This document shows positions 8,401 to 15,819 of a stretch of DNA of 50,257 nucleotides, piece by piece. The translations under genes and the position numbers were made by a program. The stretch's first letter is position 1. Each line of letters starts with the position of its first letter. The DNA lies in contig JABBOG010000019.1 in NCBI GenBank assembly GCA_019351975.1, positions 1 through 50,257 of the forward strand, written 5' to 3'. This DNA is from Acidobacteriota bacterium. Lineage in GTDB: Bacteria > Acidobacteriota > Terriglobia > Terriglobales > Acidobacteriaceae. Below the pieces are notes generated by a model. That model did no database searches and was not told the origin of the DNA. It was given only the letters and a program-made list of their open reading frames with translations.

Positions 8401-8466
8401 TATCATGTGCCGGGAACGAAGGCTGAGGACCGGCTGGTGATGATCAAGACGATGGAGCCGGTGTAG
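5401..8466 (+). CDS. fdhF: Formate dehydrogenase catalytic subunit (FdhF/YjgC/YrhE type), Mo/W-bis-PGD enzyme
   Basis: Oxidises formate to CO2 at a molybdenum or tungsten bis-pterin centre. Seen, in order: NuoG-like [2Fe-2S] domain with C55, C66, C69, C81; His-plus-three-Cys [4Fe-4S] motif H113, C117, C120, C127; two ferredoxin-type clusters C166/C169/C172/C176 and C209/C212/C215/C219; molybdopterin-domain cluster C285, C288, C292, C319; then the active-site segment NVDNCSRYCQTPASKGL. The Mo ligand is Cys (C419), not selenocysteine, and the residue after it is Gln420 where the classical enzyme has His. A molybdopterin-binding C-terminal domain starts near HLNNGRLLEHFEQGNMT. Start: aaggag lies six bases before ATG. 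The gene is followed after 43 bases by a DUF1641 gene, the arrangement known from Bacillus yjgC-yjgD. No fdhD or diaphorase subunit is nearby. Confidence 0.93.
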   Translation: MSNLKPLMNTPRAFEPDTTIQVDGFGVSAQRGEPLIDALNRAATMRGANPVPQVCYLPAMGAIGSCDTCMVEVNGELVRSCEALVAADQDVRTKSERANIAQRDAFDRLLENHELYCTVCDNNNQNCTVHNTTAELDVKHNARPYRKKGYPQDHSNPFYRYDPEQCILCGRCVEACQNVQVNETLTISWDREMPRVMWDGGEMIEGSSCVSCGHCVTVCPCNALMEKGMLGEAGYLTNTPAKVLDTMIEVVKAVEPSTGYPPILALSEVEAEMRNQRVKRTKTVCTYCGVGCSFDIWTKERHILKVEPAHGPANGISTCVKGKFAWEFVNSPDRLRKPLKRVKSQSEAAPSQETFVEIEWDEAIQIIADRFTRIKTEYGPDALGFIASSKCTNEESYLMQKLARAVIGTNNVDNCSRYCQTPASKGLSRTVGYGGDSGSIADIEIADLVIIVGANTAESHPVLATRIKRSHKHRGQKLIVSDLRLNEMAERADLHIKPNPSTDEVWLQAVTKHLIDTGRHNQAFIDQWVEKWPEFQASLEGYTLEHAEAVTGIPVAQLEAVADAIAAAKNGVCILWAMGVTQHCGGSDTSTAICNLLLATGNFKRPGTGAYPLRGHNNVQGASDFGSMPDVFSGYQKVDNEEVRMKFEAAWGVSLPVKKGLDNHEMIEAAHEGKLKSMYIKGEDTITSDANANDVAKAFGELDFLVVQDIFFSETCRYADLVLPASPSLEKDGTFVNTERRIQRLYQVFEPLGDSKPDWKIIQMIAEKLGGAGGWKYKHPSDVMDEVASLTPILEGVSYERLEGYKTLQWPVAKDGTDQPLLYTKEFPLPGGKATFHPLEYVAPSEETTSTYDLHLNNGRLLEHFEQGNMTLRVAGISEITPDNFVEVSPELAKERGVESGRWLRLESPYGTVRVQALVTNRVQGKQMYMGMISVLDPVNKLTSSHVDRATDTPAYKELSVSMTVLPEMGRNPLPRKNFRYGTRTPTDGVQVEKKRARADYHVPGTKAEDRLVMIKTMEPV

Positions 8467-8470
8467 GTAA

Positions 8471-8490
8471 AGCAGGGATCAGGGAACAGG
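8471..8490. repeat. Short repeat between fdhF and the DUF1641 gene
   Basis: agcagggatcagggaacagg is identical in 19 of 20 positions to the left arm of the inverted repeat after rpsI (31169-31188). Here it sits inside what should be a two-gene transcript, before the RBS-like gagaggtgagag of the next gene. Confidence 0.55.
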
Positions 8491-8509
8491 TTTTGGAGAG
8501 AGGTGAGAG

Positions 8510-8968
8510 ATGGCGCATCCGATTACGTTTAAACCGCAGCCGGTGGATTTTCATAAGGAGTTGATGCGGCGCGTGGATGAGGCTCCGCGTGAGCATGCCG
8601 AGGCGCTGCTGGTGCTTTGGGAGATGCTGCAAACGTCGCACGATACGGGGATGCTGGAGCTGGCGAAAGGGTTGATGGGCGGCAAGGACATCATCGCGGG
8701 CAAGCTGGCGGAGGCGGCGAACCTGCCGGAGAGCGTGAACGCGATTCGGAATGGGATTGCGCTGGCGCGGATCCTGGGTGAGCTTGATCCGGCGATGCTG
8801 CAGCGGCTGGCGGATGGGTTTGGGAAGGCGGCGCAGCAGCAGAAGCAGGAGAAGGAGCCACCGAGTCTGTGGCGGCTGTTTCGGCGATCGACGTCATCGG
8901 ATGCACGGCGAGGGTTGTCGTACATGACGAATGTGCTGACGGCGCTGGGGCGAGCGACGAGAGAGTGA
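8510..8968 (+). CDS. DUF1641 family protein, formate dehydrogenase partner
   Basis: A 152-residue soluble, mostly helical protein. Seen: an N-terminal segment of about 60 residues with EALLVLWEMLQTSHDTGMLEL, the conserved GLMGGKDIIAGKLAEAANLPESVNAIRNG stretch (residues about 56-85), then LGELDPAMLQRLADGF and a basic C-terminus. DUF1641 proteins are encoded next to YjgC-type formate dehydrogenases in bacilli, where they form part of the enzyme complex; position and orientation here support the same role. No membrane span and no Cys-rich cluster is seen, so it is not an iron-sulfur subunit. Start: gagaggtgagag directly before ATG. Confidence 0.82.
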   Translation: MAHPITFKPQPVDFHKELMRRVDEAPREHAEALLVLWEMLQTSHDTGMLELAKGLMGGKDIIAGKLAEAANLPESVNAIRNGIALARILGELDPAMLQRLADGFGKAAQQQKQEKEPPSLWRLFRRSTSSDARRGLSYMTNVLTALGRATRE

Positions 8969-9056
8969 CGCGAGTGCAAGAAAAAACTTTCTGCGAGGCC
9001 GCAGGCGGGGTACACTGCCGACAATCTTGCATTGCACTCTCAGGAGGAATTGAACG

Positions 9057-9812
9057 ATGGAACACCGCTTGGAAGCTGACGCACGCGTTTCGGAGGGCAG
9101 GGGACTTTCGCAGGTAGAACGTGTGGTGGATACGTTCGTTGCACCGAGCAAGACGTTCACGGATATTCTGCGGAGTACGAGCTGGTGGCTGCCGTTTCTG
9201 CTGATCGTGATCGTTTCGGCTGCGACCGCGTTTGCGATCGACAAGAAGATCGGCTTCGAGCATGTGGCGGAGCATACGATCCAGCAGAACCCGAAGGCAG
9301 CCGACCAGATGGCACAGCTCACGCCGCAGCAGCGCGCGATGCAGATGAGCATCGCAGCGGTGTTTACGAAGGACCTGACTTACGTTGGCGGTGTGCTCTT
9401 TTTGGCGATGGCGGCCATCGTGGCATTGCTGATGTGGGCGAGCTTCAATTTTGGACTGGGGGCGAGGACGACGTTTGCGCAGAACTTCGCGGTGTTCTTT
9501 TATGCGTATCTGCCCCATTTGTTTTTGGGGATCCTGAATATCATCTTCATCTATGCGGGCGTGAATACGGAGAACTTCGACATCAATAATCCGGTGGGGA
9601 CGAATCTCGGGTATTACATGACGGACTCGGCGCAGTGGGTGAAGACGGGGCTGAGCTTCTTTGATGTGTTCGGGCTTTGGTCGCTGGCGCTGCTGGTGAT
9701 CGGGTCGGCGATTATTACGAAGAAGAGCAAGGGGCAGGTGGCGATTGTGGTGGTGGGATGGTGGGTGCTGATGCTGCTGCTCTTCACGGGGCTGGCGGCG
9801 GCAAAGGGATAA
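9057..9812 (+). CDS. YIP1-family multi-span membrane protein
   Basis: 251 residues. The N-terminal soluble part (about 35 residues) has VERVVDTFVAPSKTFTDI, typical of bacterial Yip1-domain proteins, followed by about five hydrophobic segments: WWLPFLLIVIVSAATAF, VGGVLFLAMAAIVALLMW, FAVFFYAYLPHLFLGILNIIF, FFDVFGLWSLALLVIGSAII and VAIVVVGWWVLMLLLFTGLA. A large loop rich in Gln follows the first span. No enzymatic motif is seen; the family is linked to membrane organisation but has no defined bacterial function. A strong RBS (caggagg, spacing about 9) precedes ATG, and a clear terminator ends the unit, so it is probably transcribed alone. Confidence 0.75.
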   Translation: MEHRLEADARVSEGRGLSQVERVVDTFVAPSKTFTDILRSTSWWLPFLLIVIVSAATAFAIDKKIGFEHVAEHTIQQNPKAADQMAQLTPQQRAMQMSIAAVFTKDLTYVGGVLFLAMAAIVALLMWASFNFGLGARTTFAQNFAVFFYAYLPHLFLGILNIIFIYAGVNTENFDINNPVGTNLGYYMTDSAQWVKTGLSFFDVFGLWSLALLVIGSAIITKKSKGQVAIVVVGWWVLMLLLFTGLAAAKG

Positions 9813-9816
9813 GAAG

Positions 9817-9846
9817 AAAAGCCCCGGCGTTGGCCGGGGCTTTTTG
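9817..9846 (+). terminator. Rho-independent terminator after the YIP1 gene
   Basis: Stem gccccggc (9821-9828) with gccggggc (9833-9840), four-base loop, followed by six T. A-rich bases precede the left arm, so it could also stop transcripts of the hydrolase gene arriving on the minus strand, which ends at 9865. Confidence 0.9.
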
Positions 9847-9864
9847 GATTTGGAGCGTTGAGAG

Positions 9865-10698
9865 CTACTTGAGGAACGCCAGCAAGGCCTTGTTGACTTC
9901 GGTGGCGTGCGTCCAGTTCAGGCCGTGGGGACCGCCTGCGACGACGTGGAGTTGCGCCCCGGGGATCAGAGCGGCTATGCGCTTGCCGGTGGCATCGATG
10001 GGGAGTATCTGGTCGCTGTCGCCGTGGATGACCAGTGTCGGCACCTTGATCTGCGCGATGTCGCCGCGGAAGTCTTCGAGCCATGCGTCGACGCAGTTGA
10101 GGAAGGCATGATAGGACGAGGCGGAGGCGATGTTGAAGCTGGCGTGAATGGCAGCGTCGGAGATGTCGGTGCCGCCGACCAGCTTCTTGTTGTAGAAGTT
10201 CTTGAGGAAGGCGTCGAGGAAGTCGAAGCGGTCGGCCTCGATGCCCCGCTTGATGCCCTCGAAGACAGCGGGGTCGATGCCCTCGGGATTGTCGCCGGAG
10301 TGGCGCAGTGCGGGCGGGATGGCGGACATGAAGACGGCTTTGGTGACGCGGCCGGAGTGGTTGTACTTGCCGAAGTAGCGTGCGACTTCACCGCCTCCCA
10401 TGCTGAATCCGACGAGGGTGGTGTCGTGGAGGTCGAGCGCTTCGATAAGTTCGAAGGTATCGCGGGCGAGGGTGTCGTAGTCGTAGCCGGTGCTGGGCTG
10501 TGTGGAACGGCCAAAACCTCGGCGGTCGTAGGTGATGACGCGATAGCCCGCCGCAAGAAGAGCGGCGGACTGGCGCTCCCATGAGGCGCCGCTGAGGGGC
10601 CAGCCGTGGACCAGGACAACTGGCTTTCCGGTGCCGCGATCTTCGTAGTAGATCGCAATGTCTGTGTTGTTTTCCTCGCCAACTTTCAGATAAGCCAA
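9865..10698 (-). CDS. Alpha/beta hydrolase, cofactor-free haloperoxidase/esterase type
   Basis: 277 residues, the usual length for non-heme chloroperoxidase-like hydrolases. Seen: oxyanion-hole segment VVLVHGWPLSGASW (residues about 27-40), nucleophile elbow GFSMGGG with Ser99, acid residue in HGDSDQILP (about 228) and His in GGPHGLNWTH (about 257), so the triad is complete. The cap region carries YNKKLVGGTDISDAAI. No signal peptide, so it is cytoplasmic. True halogenating activity is often incidental in this family; esterase or perhydrolase activity is as likely. The gene is alone between two terminators. Confidence 0.85.
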   Translation of the reverse strand: MAYLKVGEENNTDIAIYYEDRGTGKPVVLVHGWPLSGASWERQSAALLAAGYRVITYDRRGFGRSTQPSTGYDYDTLARDTFELIEALDLHDTTLVGFSMGGGEVARYFGKYNHSGRVTKAVFMSAIPPALRHSGDNPEGIDPAVFEGIKRGIEADRFDFLDAFLKNFYNKKLVGGTDISDAAIHASFNIASASSYHAFLNCVDAWLEDFRGDIAQIKVPTLVIHGDSDQILPIDATGKRIAALIPGAQLHVVAGGPHGLNWTHATEVNKALLAFLK

Positions 10699-10727
10699 TG
10701 TCGTTCTCCTTTGCTATGGATGCAGCA

Positions 10728-10759
10728 TAAAGGCAGAAAGGCCCGGCGGATTGCCGGGC
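10728..10759 (-). terminator. Rho-independent terminator after fabF
   Basis: On the minus strand GCCCGGC (10759-10753), five-base loop, GCCGGGC (10747-10741), then ctttctgccttt. The stem is strong and the tail is only moderately U-rich. It ends the acpP-fabF unit. Confidence 0.75.
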
Positions 10760-10785
10760 TCGTCTGCATTTACGAAAGATTCATT

Positions 10786-12039
10786 CTACTCCGCGCCCCA
10801 GCGTTTGAAGACGAGCGAGCCGTTGGTGCCGCCGAAGCCGAAGCTGTTGGAGAGCGCGTAATCGACCTTTGCGGCCTGTGGCTTGTTGGGGACGTAGTTG
10901 AGACGGCAGGCTGGGTCTACGTTCTCGAGGTTCATGGTGGGCGGCACGATCTGATGCTGCATGGCGAGGATGGTGATGCCGGCTTCGAGGCCGCCAGCGC
11001 CGCCGAGGAGATGGCCGGTCATGGACTTGGTGGAGCTGACGAGGAGCTCGTGGTTGCGCGCGCGGTCGCCGAAGACGTTCTCGATGGCCTGCGATTCGAG
11101 GGCGTCGCCGAGAGGTGTGGAGGTGGCGTGGGCGTTGACGTAGTCGATCTTGTCGGGTGAGATGCCAGCGACCTTGAGTGCGTTCTGCATGGCGCGGCGG
11201 CAGCCATCGCCTTCGGGAGCCATGCCGGTCATGTGGAAGGCGTCGCCGCTCATGCCGTAGCCGATGATCTCGGCGAGGATGTTGGCACCACGGGCCTGGG
11301 CGAACTCCAGCTCTTCGAGGATGAGGATGCCAGCGCCTTCGCCGCAGACGAAGCCGTCGCGGTCTTTGTCGAAGGGGCGGCAGGCGTGGAGGGGATCGTC
11401 GTTGCGCGTGGAGAGGGCCTTCATGGCGGCGAAGCCACCGACGGAAAGCGGCGTGATGGCAGCCTCGGCACCGCCAGCGATCATGGCGTCGGCGTCGCCG
11501 CGCTGGATGATGCGGAAGGCGTCGCCGATGGAGTGCGCGGAGCTGGTGCAGGCCGTTGCCGTGGCCTCGTTGGGGCCTTTGGCTCCGTACTTGATGGAGA
11601 CGTGGCCGGCGGCGAGGTTGATGATGGACGCGGGAATGAAGAACGGCGAGATCTTGCGCGGGCCACCGTTCATCAGAGCGGTGTGCTCGCGTTCAATGAC
11701 GTCGAATCCGCCGATGCCGGAGCCGATGTGGACGCCGACGGCTTCGCAGTTCTCTGGCGTGACCTGCAGGCCGGAGTGATGCATGGCCTCCTGCGAGGCA
11801 GCCATGGCGAAGTGGATGAAGCGGCCCATCTTGCGGGCCTCTTTCTTCTCGATAAAGACGTGAGGATCGAAGTCTTTGACTTCGGCGGCGAAGCGAACGG
11901 AGTGGCCGGTGAGATCGAATGCAGTGATCTCAGCCATGCCACTCTTGCCGGCGAGCAGGCCCTCCCAGACCTGCGAAGCGGTATTCCCGACTCCGCAGAG
12001 GAGACCCATGCCTGTTACAACGACACGACGATGCAGCAT
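10786..12039 (-). CDS. fabF: Beta-ketoacyl-ACP synthase II
   Basis: Elongating condensing enzyme of type II fatty acid synthesis: condenses acyl groups with malonyl-ACP. Seen: RRVVVTGMGLLCGVGN at the N-terminus, nucleophile Cys in EATATACTSSAHSIGDAF, catalytic His in NAHATSTPLGD and in KSMTGHLLGGAGGLEA, and the C-terminal NSFGFGGTNGSLVFKR. The length, 417 residues, is normal. An RBS-like gggag lies five bases before ATG. It follows acpP by 24 bases, so the two are almost certainly co-transcribed, the carrier being the partner of this enzyme. The ORF on the opposite strand is a shadow. Confidence 0.97.
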   Translation of the reverse strand: MLHRRVVVTGMGLLCGVGNTASQVWEGLLAGKSGMAEITAFDLTGHSVRFAAEVKDFDPHVFIEKKEARKMGRFIHFAMAASQEAMHHSGLQVTPENCEAVGVHIGSGIGGFDVIEREHTALMNGGPRKISPFFIPASIINLAAGHVSIKYGAKGPNEATATACTSSAHSIGDAFRIIQRGDADAMIAGGAEAAITPLSVGGFAAMKALSTRNDDPLHACRPFDKDRDGFVCGEGAGILILEELEFAQARGANILAEIIGYGMSGDAFHMTGMAPEGDGCRRAMQNALKVAGISPDKIDYVNAHATSTPLGDALESQAIENVFGDRARNHELLVSSTKSMTGHLLGGAGGLEAGITILAMQHQIVPPTMNLENVDPACRLNYVPNKPQAAKVDYALSNSFGFGGTNGSLVFKRWGAE

Positions 12040-12063
12040 TTTTCTCCCATTCCCCCGTGCGTT

Positions 12064-12306
12064 TTACTTGCCCTTCTGGTGCTTTTCGATGTAGTCGGTA
12101 GCGTCTTTGACGGTCTTGATCTTCTCTGCATCCTCGTCAGGGATCTGGATGTCGAAGGCTTCTTCGAACTGCATGACGAGCTCAACGACATCGAGCGAAT
12201 CGGCACCGAGGTCTTCCTGGAAGCTGGCGCCGGGAGTCACTTCGGCTTCGTCCACCTGAAGCTGCTCGACAATAATCTGTTTAACCTTCTCATCAACTGC
12301 TGCCAT
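12064..12306 (-). CDS. acpP: Acyl carrier protein
   Basis: 80-residue acidic carrier of fatty acyl intermediates. Seen: [21 protein letters not shown] with the Ser that takes phosphopantetheine in the DSL motif, then [19 protein letters not shown], the standard recognition helices. The open frame extends upstream to 12549, but aggag lies seven to eight bases before the ATG at 12306 and the family begins there. It is the first gene of the acpP-fabF unit. The 190 bases upstream hold the promoter region; an unusual small ORF begins on the other strand at 12500. Confidence 0.97.
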   Translation of the reverse strand: MAAVDEKVKQIIVEQLQVDEAEVTPGASFQEDLGADSLDVVELVMQFEEAFDIQIPDEDAEKIKTVKDATDYIEKHQKGK

Positions 12307-12499
12307 CTTGAGATCTCCTATGAAGTATTGCGTGAGCGTGGGCGGGCGCTGTGTGAGCGCTGCCCGATTGAGTGCCCCAGTGTGAAAGCATACCGACGCG
12401 TCCGAGCGAAGTAAAGACGGGAAATGAATGAATGGCTTATAGAGAGGAGGCAAGGACGGTGGAAAGCGACCGGATTGGTGGAAACTCAGGTATATTAGC

Positions 12500-12706
12500 G
12501 TGAATAGTGGCTCGGTGGAATGGGCTGGGCGCGGAAGGATCAGTATCAAGATTAGTGGAAAAGTCTGTTTCTGGTGCGGTTCAACGATCTTCCGGCGGGT
12601 TAATCGCGCGGGATTCTGGCAACGCCGCGTGCTGAGTTCGCTGGGGTGGTATCCGTGGGAGTGCGTGAGTTGCCGCAGGAAGAAACTGATTCGGCGGGAC
12701 GGGTAG
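12500..12706 (+). CDS. Small putative zinc-ribbon protein
   Basis: 68 codons starting at GTG (an alternative GTG is at 12515). Seen: two CxxC pairs, VCFWCGST and ECVSCRRKK, separated by about 30 residues with a basic-aromatic stretch [22 protein letters not shown]. This spacing suits a single zinc ribbon with an internal hydrophobic or membrane-touching turn. The C-terminus is strongly basic. The RBS is weak (cagg about nine bases before GTG), and no named family is recognised. It lies between the divergent acpP promoter and the end of rmuC. The regular CxxC pairs argue that it is real, but a chance ORF cannot be excluded. Confidence 0.5.
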   Translation: MNSGSVEWAGRGRISIKISGKVCFWCGSTIFRRVNRAGFWQRRVLSSLGWYPWECVSCRRKKLIRRDG

Positions 12707-12735
12707 GGTTGCGGCGGAGCGGTTGGGCTTAGCGG

Positions 12736-14205
12736 CTACACGTCGTCGGAGGCTGCGAGCATGGGAAGAAAGCCATCGAAGCCGGCGGATGACGAGGATG
12801 GCAGGGCGACGTCAGCGGCATCCTTGCTGACATCCTTGAGCGTTTTATTGATGGCGCGTGTGCGTGTGCCGATCTCTCGAATCGTGTTTTGAACGGTGCC
12901 CACCTGCTTGTCCATCTTGTCCATAAGACCACCGAACTTGTCGAATTCGGTTCTTGCCGTGGCGAGGACGTTCCATACCTCTCCACCTTTTTTCTGGAGG
13001 TTGACGAGGGCAAAGACCATTTGGAAGCTGGTCAGGATGGCGGAGAGATTGCCGGGCCCTGCGATCATGACGTGGCACTGCTGCTGGATGTCGTCATGGA
13101 GGCCGTCGCGGCGCATGACCTCGGCATAGAGGCCTTCGGTGGGCAGGAACATGATCGCGTGCGGCGTCGTGATGGGCTCGTTGATGTATTTGGAGCAGAT
13201 GCGTTTGGCTTCCGTCCGGATGGCGTTGTCGAAGGCCTTTCGGGCCGTGGCGATATCAGCGGAGTTGCCGGATTCGTAAGCAGATTCGAGGCGGTCCGCG
13301 GTCTCGCGTGGGAACTTGGAGTCGATGGGCAGAAGAACCTCTCCGTTGATGCCGGGAAAACGGATTGCGAACTCGACGACTTCCTGGGTGCCGGGGCGGA
13401 CCTGCGCGTTGCGGATGAACTGGCTGGGAGCGAGCATCTGCTTGAGCAGGTTATCGAGCATGGCCTCTGCGAACTGGCCGCGGGATTTGACGTTGGTGAA
13501 GATGCGGGAGAGGTCGTCGACTCCGGCGGAGAGTTTGGTCATTTCACCGAGGCCGGCGTGGACTTTGGTGAGCTGGTCGGTGACCTGGCCGAAGCTTTCG
13601 GTGAGGCGTGTTTGCAGGGTTGTGTGCAACTTTTCGTCGACGGTCTGGCGCATCTCGTCGAGCTTCTTTTCGTTGTTCCGGTTGAGGGTGTCGAGGCGGG
13701 TTTCGACGGCGGAGCGGAGTTGGTCCTGGTGCGCGGTCTGGGCGGCACCGAGCTGGTCCAGGCGGCCGTGGAGAGCCTCGCGGCTGTCAGTCTGGTGGCG
13801 GTTGTAGTCGGCGACGAAGCGCGTGAGGCGGTCATTGAGGGTGTTGAGTTGCGCGTCGACGGAGGTTTTGAGGCGGACGGCTTCTGCGGTGTTGTCGGCG
13901 CGGAAGTTGGCGAGGCCGGAGCGAAGGGTTTCGCCGAGAGTGCTGATGTTGCCGAGGACCTCGTTCCGGAGCGCGGCGCTGGCGTTTGCGGATTCGCCGC
14001 GGAGGTGGGAGAGTTCGGCGCGAAGGTGCTGGTCGAGCGCCTGGGAGCGGGCGTCCAGGTGGGTGAACTGCGTGGGCAGATCGGAGGCGAGAAGCTGTGT
14101 GAGACGAGGGTCCTGGGGCTGCTGTGCTGCTGTAGGACGGTGAAAGAGGAGCGCCAGAAGTGCGAGGAGGGCCAGGATCTGGAGGGCGATGAGGGCAACG
14201 ATCAT
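12736..14205 (-). CDS. rmuC: RmuC family protein
   Basis: 489 residues. RmuC proteins limit DNA inversion at short inverted repeats and carry a restriction-endonuclease-like core. Seen: an N-terminal membrane anchor IVALIALQILALLALLALLF, a long coiled-coil region of about 230 residues rich in Leu, Gln and Arg, then the RmuC core: SRGQFAEAMLDNLLKQML, VVEFAIRFPGINGEVLLPIDSKFP, ICSKYINEPITTPHAIMFLPTEGLYAEV and AGPGNLSAILTSFQMVF. Start: an in-frame ORF runs back to 14454, but aagga lies eight bases before the ATG at 14205 and the anchor follows immediately. A DNA-inversion suppressor in a window so rich in short palindromes is worth noting, but this is not evidence of a link. Confidence 0.93.
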   Translation of the reverse strand: MIVALIALQILALLALLALLFHRPTAAQQPQDPRLTQLLASDLPTQFTHLDARSQALDQHLRAELSHLRGESANASAALRNEVLGNISTLGETLRSGLANFRADNTAEAVRLKTSVDAQLNTLNDRLTRFVADYNRHQTDSREALHGRLDQLGAAQTAHQDQLRSAVETRLDTLNRNNEKKLDEMRQTVDEKLHTTLQTRLTESFGQVTDQLTKVHAGLGEMTKLSAGVDDLSRIFTNVKSRGQFAEAMLDNLLKQMLAPSQFIRNAQVRPGTQEVVEFAIRFPGINGEVLLPIDSKFPRETADRLESAYESGNSADIATARKAFDNAIRTEAKRICSKYINEPITTPHAIMFLPTEGLYAEVMRRDGLHDDIQQQCHVMIAGPGNLSAILTSFQMVFALVNLQKKGGEVWNVLATARTEFDKFGGLMDKMDKQVGTVQNTIREIGTRTRAINKTLKDVSKDAADVALPSSSSAGFDGFLPMLAASDDV

Positions 14206-14338
14206 TTCGGTTTTCCTTCGCTTTGGAGCATAGCATTTTGGTGTCGGTGCCGTGGGATGAAGCGGGCTGCGATGGAAAAGGTTCGCTGCCGTTTGGCGCT
14301 TATGGCGAGTTGGTGATTGAATAGGGGAAGAGCAAACT

Positions 14339-15037
14339 GTGCTCGCAAAGGTACTACGCTTGCGCCTATCCGCCGTGACCCGCCTTCTTCCTGCTGCCCT
14401 GCTGCTTTGCCTGCCGTTTGTGCCGGCCAAGGCGCAGACGTCTGTACCACCCAATCAAGTTTCGCACTTCCGCGACACGTCGATGCTGGTGCCGCCGCCG
14501 GGAGCGAAGGTTGCGATCATCGAGTGGGAGGACCTGGAGTGCCCGGCATGCGCGCATGCGTTCCCGTTTGTGCACATGGCGATCGACCACTATCACATTC
14601 CGCTGGTGCGCTATGACTTCCTGATTCCGGGCCACATGTGGAGCAGGGAAGCGGCGATCTATGCGCGATATCTGCAGGATAAGGTCTCGCCAGAGCTGGC
14701 GACGCAGTATCGCCGCGAGGTGTTCGCGTCGCAGTTCAAGATTGCGAGCAAGGACGATTTGAACCGGTTTACGCAGGAGTTCTTTACGAAGAACGGCAAG
14801 CAGATGCCGTTTGTGATCGATCCTTCGGGCGAGCTGGCGCGGCAGGTGAATGCCGACGTCGCACTGGGTAACAAGCTTGGGCTGACGGAGACGCCGACCA
14901 TCGTGGTGGTGACGCCGAAGGGATGGATCCAGGTGAAGGATGTGTCGGACCTGTATCAGGCGATCGACCAGGCAGAGGCGATGATGGCGAATACGCCGGC
15001 GACTCCAGCGGCGCACCACGCGGCGGCCAAGAAGTAA
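14339..15037 (+). CDS. Secreted DsbA-like thioredoxin-fold protein
   Basis: 232 residues. Seen: signal peptide with hydrophobic core LLPAALLLCLPFV and likely cleavage at AKA-QT (about residue 33), thioredoxin active site ECPACAHAFPF (C68-x-x-C71), helical insert in the middle, and a cis-Pro loop TETPTIVV. This is the DsbA/thioredoxin_4 architecture; the expected role is disulfide formation or repair in exported proteins. The Cys-Pro-Ala-Cys dipeptide differs from the strongly oxidising CPHC, so oxidase against reductase is open. The C-terminal tail is low-complexity Ala/His/Lys. Start: GTG at 14339 after ggggaag (spacing about eight). A terminator follows. Confidence 0.85.
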   Translation: MLAKVLRLRLSAVTRLLPAALLLCLPFVPAKAQTSVPPNQVSHFRDTSMLVPPPGAKVAIIEWEDLECPACAHAFPFVHMAIDHYHIPLVRYDFLIPGHMWSREAAIYARYLQDKVSPELATQYRREVFASQFKIASKDDLNRFTQEFFTKNGKQMPFVIDPSGELARQVNADVALGNKLGLTETPTIVVVTPKGWIQVKDVSDLYQAIDQAEAMMANTPATPAAHHAAAKK

Positions 15038-15055
15038 GTTTTTGAGTCTGGAGAG

Positions 15056-15083
15056 GCCGCCTGCAAGTGCAGGCGGCTTTTTC
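15056..15083 (+). terminator. Rho-independent terminator after the DsbA-like gene
   Basis: Perfect 10-base stem gccgcctgca (15056-15065) with tgcaggcggc (15068-15077), two-base nominal loop, then ttttt. Confidence 0.9.
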
Positions 15084-15102
15084 GTCTTTGGGGATGATTG
15101 CG

Positions 15103-15717
15103 CTAGGTGGGCCAGATGCGGAGGGCGAGATCGGCGACGCGGTTGAGGGCGTCGCGCGATTGACCGCTGCTGGCCTGCACGGCGATGCCGTTCATGACGC
15201 TGACCAGGAAGAGTGTAAGTGCTGCGACATCGGTGCCTGCAGGAAGGTCGCCATCGCGGAGGGCGCGTTCGAAGCGGTCGCGGATCTGGGTGGTGCCGCC
15301 GTCGCGGAGGTTGGCCATATCGTCGCGGATGGATGCGGCTTCGGCGCTGGCAACGAGTGCTCCGTGGACCCAGAGGCAGCCGTTGGGCGTGGCGGGATCG
15401 GTGGCGTTGGCGACGGCGCCGCGGAGGAGCATCTCGGCGACCTGGCGTGCGCGCGGCTGGCCGAGGGCGCGGCGGATGTAGCGCCCGGGGCCCGTGCCGT
15501 AGCGCTCTACGGCTTTGCGGAAGAGGGTGGCTTTATCACCGAAGGCAGCGTAGAGGCTGGGGCGGTTGATGCCCATGGCGGAGGTAAGTGCGGTGATGGA
15601 AGAGCCCTCGTAGCCGTGCTGCCAGAAGACGCGCATGGCGGCGTCGAGCGCCTGATTGCGGTCGAAGGAGCGGGGTCTGCCTGTGCGCGATGGAGGAGTG
15701 AGGGGTGAGAGGCTCAT
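15103..15717 (-). CDS. TetR family transcriptional regulator
   Basis: 204 residues. Seen: an N-terminal DNA-binding domain with GRPRSFDRNQALDAAMRVFWQHGYEGSSITALTSAMGINRPSLYAAFGDKATLFRKAVERY (quoted here as residues about 13-72 of the protein, the helix-turn-helix being ITALTSAMGINRPSLYAAF), and a C-terminal helical ligand and dimerisation domain with NGCLWVHGALVASAEA and MNGIAVQASSG. The arrangement resembles the AcrR/YcdC-like group with a TetR_C domain of the type near NGCL. The target is not evident: the neighbours are a convergent DsbA-like gene and iscX 102 bases upstream on the same strand. Autoregulation is possible but no operator was recognised. Confidence 0.88.
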   Translation of the reverse strand: MSLSPLTPPSRTGRPRSFDRNQALDAAMRVFWQHGYEGSSITALTSAMGINRPSLYAAFGDKATLFRKAVERYGTGPGRYIRRALGQPRARQVAEMLLRGAVANATDPATPNGCLWVHGALVASAEAASIRDDMANLRDGGTTQIRDRFERALRDGDLPAGTDVAALTLFLVSVMNGIAVQASSGQSRDALNRVADLALRIWPT

Positions 15718-15819
15718 AAGGACTCATGTAGGCGCGGCGCATGGGGTTATAGAACTGATGAGTACAAAAGGGTATCGGGTGAGGTTCGCGTGATGGGAGA
15801 CTGTCGGGCCGAGACCAGT

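Noticed and set aside
12889-14316. 475-codon plus-strand ORF opposite rmuC
   Set aside because: Shadow of the high-GC rmuC coding strand; no domain-like sequence.
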